18,581 nucleotides of DNA from CAZXFA01 sp964640085. Lineage in GTDB: Bacteria; Actinomycetota; UBA4738; HRBIN12. The stretch is taken from positions 1 to 18,581 of the forward strand of contig CAZXFA010000041.1 of the NCBI GenBank assembly GCA_964640085.1, given 5' to 3'. The notes under the pieces are model-generated. The model was not told where the DNA came from, ran no database searches, and was given only the letters and a program-made list of their open reading frames with translations. This document shows positions 14,738-18,581 of the stretch, piece after piece; position 1 is the first letter of the stretch, and the number at the start of each line of letters is the position of its first letter. Position numbers and translations under genes: made by a program.

Positions 14738-14899
14738 GTGACCGTCGTCGTCGAGTTCCCGGAGGGGTCGCGCAACGAGTACGAGATGGACCGGGCCACC
14801 GGCCATATCGTGCTCGACCGGATGCTCTTCAGCGCGATGCGCTGCCTCGCCGACTACGGGTTCACCGAGGGAACGCGGGCCGGCGACGGGGTCCCGCTC
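14738..14899 (+). pseudogene. N-terminal relic of inorganic pyrophosphatase (ppa)
   Basis: From GTG 14738 the plus strand encodes 54 residues that follow the start of a soluble family I inorganic pyrophosphatase: VVVEFPEGSRNEYEMD, then GHIVLDRMLFSAM and ADYGFTEGT, ending GDGVPL where the active-site motif DGDPLD would be. Similarity stops exactly at the ftsK stop codon (14898-14900), and the remaining 110 or so residues are missing. Two catalytic positions are changed: the lysine of RNKYE is E14, and the second aspartate of DGDP is V52. The frame stays open to 14944 but only as antisense of ftsK. It cannot be an active enzyme. This plus-strand stretch is the only identifiable content between the rodZ-like gene and ftsK. 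Confidence 0.75.
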
Positions 14900-17105
14900 A
14901 CCCCGCGCGGGTCGAGCGGGACTCCTCCCACTCGTCCCCCGTGATCAGCACGTCGCGGGCCTTCGAGCCCTGCGACGGCCCGACGATCCCCCGATCCTCC
15001 AGCAGGTCCATCAGGCGGCCGGCCCGGGCGAACCCGACCTTCAGCTTGCGCTGCAGCATCGAGGTGGACCCGAGCTGCGAGCGGATCACCAGCTCAGCGG
15101 CCTGCTCGAGCAGGTCGTCATCCCCGCCGAGGCCGCCCTCGTCCTCACCCTCGATCGGAGCCCTTCCCAGGCCCTCGACGCTCATCGCGTAGTCGGCCTC
15201 CCGCTGCGATCGGACCCAGTCGGTCACCTGCTGGATCTCCTTCTCGGTGACCCAGGCCGCCTGGAGGCGGGTGGGCTTGGACGCGCTCGAGGGCGCGAAC
15301 AGCATGTCGCCGTGCCCGACCAGCTTCTCGGCCCCGTTCATGTCCAGGATCACTCGCGAGTCCGCCTGGCTGGACGTCATCAGCGCGATCCGGCTGGGGA
15401 TGTTCGCCTTGATCAGGCCCGTGACCACGTCGACGCTCGGTCGCTGCGTGGCCACCACCAGGTGTATCCCCACCGCCCGAGCCATCTGCGCGATCCGGCA
15501 GATCGCGTCCTCCACGTCCCGCGGCGCCACCATCATCAGGTCGGCCAGCTCGTCGATCACGACCAACAGGTAGGGGAACTCGATGACCCGATCCTCCTGA
15601 CCCGGTGGGACCCGCAGCGTGCCCTCGGTCAGCCCCTGACGGTAGCCGTCGATGTCGCGCGCCCCCACCATCGCCAGGAGCTCGTACCGCTGCTCCATCT
15701 CGCGCACGACCCAGGCGAGCGCTTCCGCGGCCCGCTTGGGATGCACGATCACCGGCACGAGCAGGTGGGGCAGGTCCGCGAAGTGCGTGAGCTCCACCCG
15801 TTTCGGGTCCACCAGCACGAGCTTGACCTCGTCGGGCGTGGTGCGCATCAGGATCGAGGTCACGAACGAGTTGATGAGGCTGGACTTACCCGCGCCGGTA
15901 GCCCCCGCGATCAGGACGTGGGGCATGGTCGTGAGGTTCACGAGCTGAGCGCGGCCGTGCACGTCCTTGCCGAGGGCCACGGACAGCGCATGTCGATCCC
16001 GGCGCGCCGCCTCCGACCGCAGGACGTCGCCCAGCATGACGAAGTCGCGGACCTTGTTCGGCACCTCGACCCCGATCGCCGACCTCCCGGGGATCGGCGC
16101 GATGATCCGCACGTCGGGCGTCGCGAGCGCGTACGCGATGTCGTCGGCCAGGCTCAGCACCTTGTTCACCTTGGTCCCCGCCTCCACCTCGACCTCGTAC
16201 AGCGTCACGGTCGGGCCGCGGTGCGCTGCCGGGACCCGGGCCCCGACCCCGAAGGTGTGGAAGGTCCGCTCCAGCGCACCGATCGTGTGCTCCTCGTCCC
16301 GCTCGGCGCCGGCCGAGGGCGGCGAGGTGCGGAGCAGCTCGAGCGGCGGCAGGCGGTAGCGACCGCTCGGGGCCCGGACCAACTCGGGGATCTCGATCGG
16401 TTCCGGCTCCGCCTCGAGCTCCGGCTCGGACGGGAGCTCCTCCTCCAGGAGCTCGACCACGGGTACCTCCTGCTTGTCGGCGGGCCGCCGGCGTCGGCGG
16501 GTCGGCTCCTCACGCAGCTCCACGACCTCCTCGTCCTCGTCCTCGGCCGGCTCCCGCGTGAGCGCGTCACGGATCCGCCGCCCGAGGGCCGACAGCGGGG
16601 TCCCGGTGAAGATCAGCAGGCCGAGGAGCACGGCCCCGCTCCACACGATCGCGACGCCGATCTTGCTGACCATCCTGCCCAGCGGCCAGGCGGCCAGGGC
16701 TCCGATCACGCCGGCCGCCTGGCTCACCTTCGCGTAGCCGGCGAACGGCTTGGGATTCCCGCGCGCGAGCGACAGCAGCGCCAGCACACCGAGGAGCACG
16801 ATGGCGAACCCGATGAACATGCGTGCGCGATCGCCCTCGGCGGTGCCACGCAGGAGCAGGATCCCCCAGTAGAGGGTGAGCACGGGGAACGTGACCGCGG
16901 CGACCCCGATCGATGCCCGCACGAGCCAGTCCAACCCTCGGCCCACCGGGCCGGCGGCCTCGAACCACAGGCCGAGCACCGACAGCAACGCCAGCACCAC
17001 CAGCCCGATGCCGAGGGCGTCCCCGGCCCACGGGGCCAGGTGCTGGCGGACCGACGCGCTGCCTCGGGTCGCGGACCGGCCGCGGCCCTTCGTCTTGCTC
17101 GCCAC
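14898..17105 (-). CDS. ftsK: DNA translocase FtsK/SpoIIIE
   Basis: FtsK pumps chromosomal DNA at the division septum and helps resolve dimers. The 735-residue protein has about four or five membrane segments (between 31 and 168), an acidic/basic linker (185-250), the β/α motor with Walker A GATGAGKSS (401-409) and Walker B LLVVIDEL (513-520), ATQRPSVDV, and the C-terminal γ DNA-orienting domain (about 668-728: STSMLQRKLKVGFARAGRLM). The length matches compact actinobacterial or SpoIIIE-type proteins. The start is GTG 17105, directly after the RNase J stop (TAG then GTG), with GGAGGTG five bases upstream inside the RNase J 3' end. Close coupling to RNase J is therefore likely. Recognition is secure. 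Confidence 0.96.
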   Translation of the reverse strand: MASKTKGRGRSATRGSASVRQHLAPWAGDALGIGLVVLALLSVLGLWFEAAGPVGRGLDWLVRASIGVAAVTFPVLTLYWGILLLRGTAEGDRARMFIGFAIVLLGVLALLSLARGNPKPFAGYAKVSQAAGVIGALAAWPLGRMVSKIGVAIVWSGAVLLGLLIFTGTPLSALGRRIRDALTREPAEDEDEEVVELREEPTRRRRRPADKQEVPVVELLEEELPSEPELEAEPEPIEIPELVRAPSGRYRLPPLELLRTSPPSAGAERDEEHTIGALERTFHTFGVGARVPAAHRGPTVTLYEVEVEAGTKVNKVLSLADDIAYALATPDVRIIAPIPGRSAIGVEVPNKVRDFVMLGDVLRSEAARRDRHALSVALGKDVHGRAQLVNLTTMPHVLIAGATGAGKSSLINSFVTSILMRTTPDEVKLVLVDPKRVELTHFADLPHLLVPVIVHPKRAAEALAWVVREMEQRYELLAMVGARDIDGYRQGLTEGTLRVPPGQEDRVIEFPYLLVVIDELADLMMVAPRDVEDAICRIAQMARAVGIHLVVATQRPSVDVVTGLIKANIPSRIALMTSSQADSRVILDMNGAEKLVGHGDMLFAPSSASKPTRLQAAWVTEKEIQQVTDWVRSQREADYAMSVEGLGRAPIEGEDEGGLGGDDDLLEQAAELVIRSQLGSTSMLQRKLKVGFARAGRLMDLLEDRGIVGPSQGSKARDVLITGDEWEESRSTRAG

Positions 17106-18581
17106 CTACACCTCCACGATCACGGGCAGGATCACCGGCTTGCGCTGAGTGACGTCGTAGAAGTACCGGTTCAGCCTCCGCCGGATGCTCTGTTCGAGCA
17201 CCCCGCGGTCGACCACCTCGGCCGATGCGAACTCCTGCAGGGAGAGCATGACGCGTTCGCGCGCCGCTTCAAGGATGTCGCCCGAGGTCTCGTCGAACAC
17301 GAAGCCCCGGCTCACGATGTCAGGGCCGGCCACCACCTCCCCGTGGTGGGCATCGATCGCCACCACCACGACCACCACGCCCTCGCCGGAGAGCTTCCGC
17401 CGGTCCCGGAGGACCAGCTCACCGACGTCGCCGACCCCCAGCCCGTCCACGAACGTCATCCCCGCCGGCACGCGCTCGACGATCTGCACCTTCTCCCCCA
17501 CCTCGACGACGTCCCCGTCCTCGCAGATGAGGACGTGGTCGGGCGGGATCCCGATCTCGGTGGCGATCTTCGCGTGGTGGGCCAGGTGTCGCCGCTCGCC
17601 GTGGATCGGCACGAACCACCGCGGGCGCACCAGCGAGAGCATCAGACGGAGCTCCTCGGCGGCGGCGTGACCGCTCGCGTGCACCGGGGCTGCCGGGACG
17701 TGGAACACGTCGGCCCCGGTCCGGTAGAGACCGTCAATCACCCGGTGGATCGCCGGCTCGTTCCCCGGGATCAGGCTGCTCGAGAGGACGACCGTGTCCC
17801 CCTCGCGGAGCTCGACCCACTTGTGCTCGCGCGCCGCCATCAGCGACAGGGCCGAGAAGGGCTCGCCCTGGGACCCGGTGCAGACCACGACCGCCCGCGA
17901 GGGATCCAGACGCTGGGCCTCCTCGATCGGGACCACGTCCCGCTCCGGGACGTGGAGGATGCCGAGCCGTCGGGCGGCCTCCACGCTCTGGTGCATCGAC
18001 CGCCCGAGGAAGCTCACGACCCGCTCGTCGGCCCGGGCGGCGTTCACAACCTGCTGGATCCGGTGGATGTGGCTGGAGAAGCAGGCCACCACCACCAGCT
18101 GCGGCGCTCGCGCGATGATGTCGGCCAGGACCGGTCCGACGCTGCGTTCGCTCGCCGTGTAGCCGGCCTCCTCCGCGTTGGTCGAATCCGACAGGAGGAG
18201 GTGCACGCCCCGTCCGGCCTCCTCCGCGAGCGCGTGCAGGTCGGTGGGTCGCCCGTCGAGCGGCGTCTGGTCGATCTTGAAGTCGCCGGTGTGCAGGATC
18301 GATCCGAAGGGGGTGTCGATCACGACCGCCATCCCGTCCGGTATGGAGTGCGTCACCCGCAGGAACCGCATGGAGAACGGGCCGGCGATCGCCGCCTCGC
18401 CGGGCGTGACCTGACGGAGCTCGACGCGGTCCCCCACCCGGTGCTCCTCGAGCTTGCCCTCCAGCAGCGCGAGCGTGAACGCGGTGCCGTACACGGGCAG
18501 CGATCGGTCCACCTCCCGCAGCAGGTACCTCGGGGTTGGCGGCGAAGTGGTGGTCAGCGAGCTGGCGCAGCACCTCGCGAC
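17106..18581 (-). CDS. rnj: Ribonuclease J, N-terminus cut off by the window edge
   Basis: RNase J is a metallo-β-lactamase/β-CASP ribonuclease with 5'-3' exo- and endonuclease activity. Visible parts are PVYGTAFTLALLEGKLEEH, the metal motif HTGDFKID, SDSTNAEEAGY, the β-CASP block CFSSHIHRIQQ, CTGSQGEP, the HASGHA motif, and the C-terminal domain ending PVILPVIVEV. Clear family similarity runs from the stop at 17106 to YLLREVDRSLPVYGT, whose tyrosine codon is 18525-18527. About 80 N-terminal residues with the first metal-binding motif HxHxDH should precede it. The frame stays open to the edge, but the last 54 bases translate to residues unlike RNase J (see findings). The GTG at 18512 is internal, not the true start. 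The gene is followed directly by ftsK. Confidence 0.93.
   Translation of the reverse strand, partial: VARCCASSLTTTSPPTPRYLLREVDRSLPVYGTAFTLALLEGKLEEHRVGDRVELRQVTPGEAAIAGPFSMRFLRVTHSIPDGMAVVIDTPFGSILHTGDFKIDQTPLDGRPTDLHALAEEAGRGVHLLLSDSTNAEEAGYTASERSVGPVLADIIARAPQLVVVACFSSHIHRIQQVVNAARADERVVSFLGRSMHQSVEAARRLGILHVPERDVVPIEEAQRLDPSRAVVVCTGSQGEPFSALSLMAAREHKWVELREGDTVVLSSSLIPGNEPAIHRVIDGLYRTGADVFHVPAAPVHASGHAAAEELRLMLSLVRPRWFVPIHGERRHLAHHAKIATEIGIPPDHVLICEDGDVVEVGEKVQIVERVPAGMTFVDGLGVGDVGELVLRDRRKLSGEGVVVVVVAIDAHHGEVVAGPDIVSRGFVFDETSGDILEAARERVMLSLQEFASAEVVDRGVLEQSIRRRLNRYFYDVTQRKPVILPVIVEV

Overview
The window is a GC-rich, gene-dense piece of a bacterial chromosome, most likely a deep-branching actinobacterium (Actinomycetota). 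Reasons: TCGAAC-N4-GTTCGA LexA boxes, TAnnnT -10 elements, GTG starts, and a divergent nrdR / LysM gene / lexA arrangement like the mycobacterial one, followed by hflX, dapF, miaA, miaB, recX, recA, ftsK and RNase J in familiar actinobacterial neighbourhood. RNase Y and a DapL-type aminotransferase argue against the Mycobacterium/Streptomyces lineages. No rRNA, tRNA, CRISPR array, insertion sequence or prophage gene is visible. Both window ends cut through transcription units.

Layout. 1-133: regulatory DNA with a pair of NrdR boxes facing a gene off the left edge. 134-1002 (minus): nrdR and a small LysM membrane protein resembling YneA/ChiZ division inhibitors. 931-1143: divergent control region with three LexA boxes. 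1144-2780 (plus): lexA and a SIS-domain isomerase-like gene. 2834-10001 (minus): tightly coupled run rny-miaB-miaA-dapF-dapL-hflX. 10002-10280: rny leader with a candidate promoter and a strong terminator hairpin directly before the rny ribosome binding site. 10281-14645 (minus): rodZ-like, cinA, thpR, recA, recX. 14646-14897: short gap holding a decayed inorganic pyrophosphatase fragment on the plus strand. 14898-18581 (minus): RNase J (cut by the edge) followed by ftsK.

The unifying theme is genome maintenance. LexA boxes control lexA, the division-inhibitor candidate and recA. recA also has a second element matching the LexA-independent RecA-NDp/PafBC promoter of mycobacteria. NrdR boxes sit at nrdR itself and at the unseen gene to the left, probably a ribonucleotide reductase. 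FtsK handles chromosome segregation at division. RNase J and RNase Y, MiaA/MiaB (tRNA A37 modification) and HflX (ribosome rescue) form an RNA-metabolism theme, and DapL/DapF supply meso-diaminopimelate for lysine and peptidoglycan.

I did not find a clearly new multi-gene system. The most interesting signals are regulatory: the architecture of the SOS and NrdR promoters, the dual damage control of recA, the attenuator-like rny leader, the possible leaderless SOS transcript of the LysM gene, the pyrophosphatase relic, and the break in RNase J homology in the last 54 bases.
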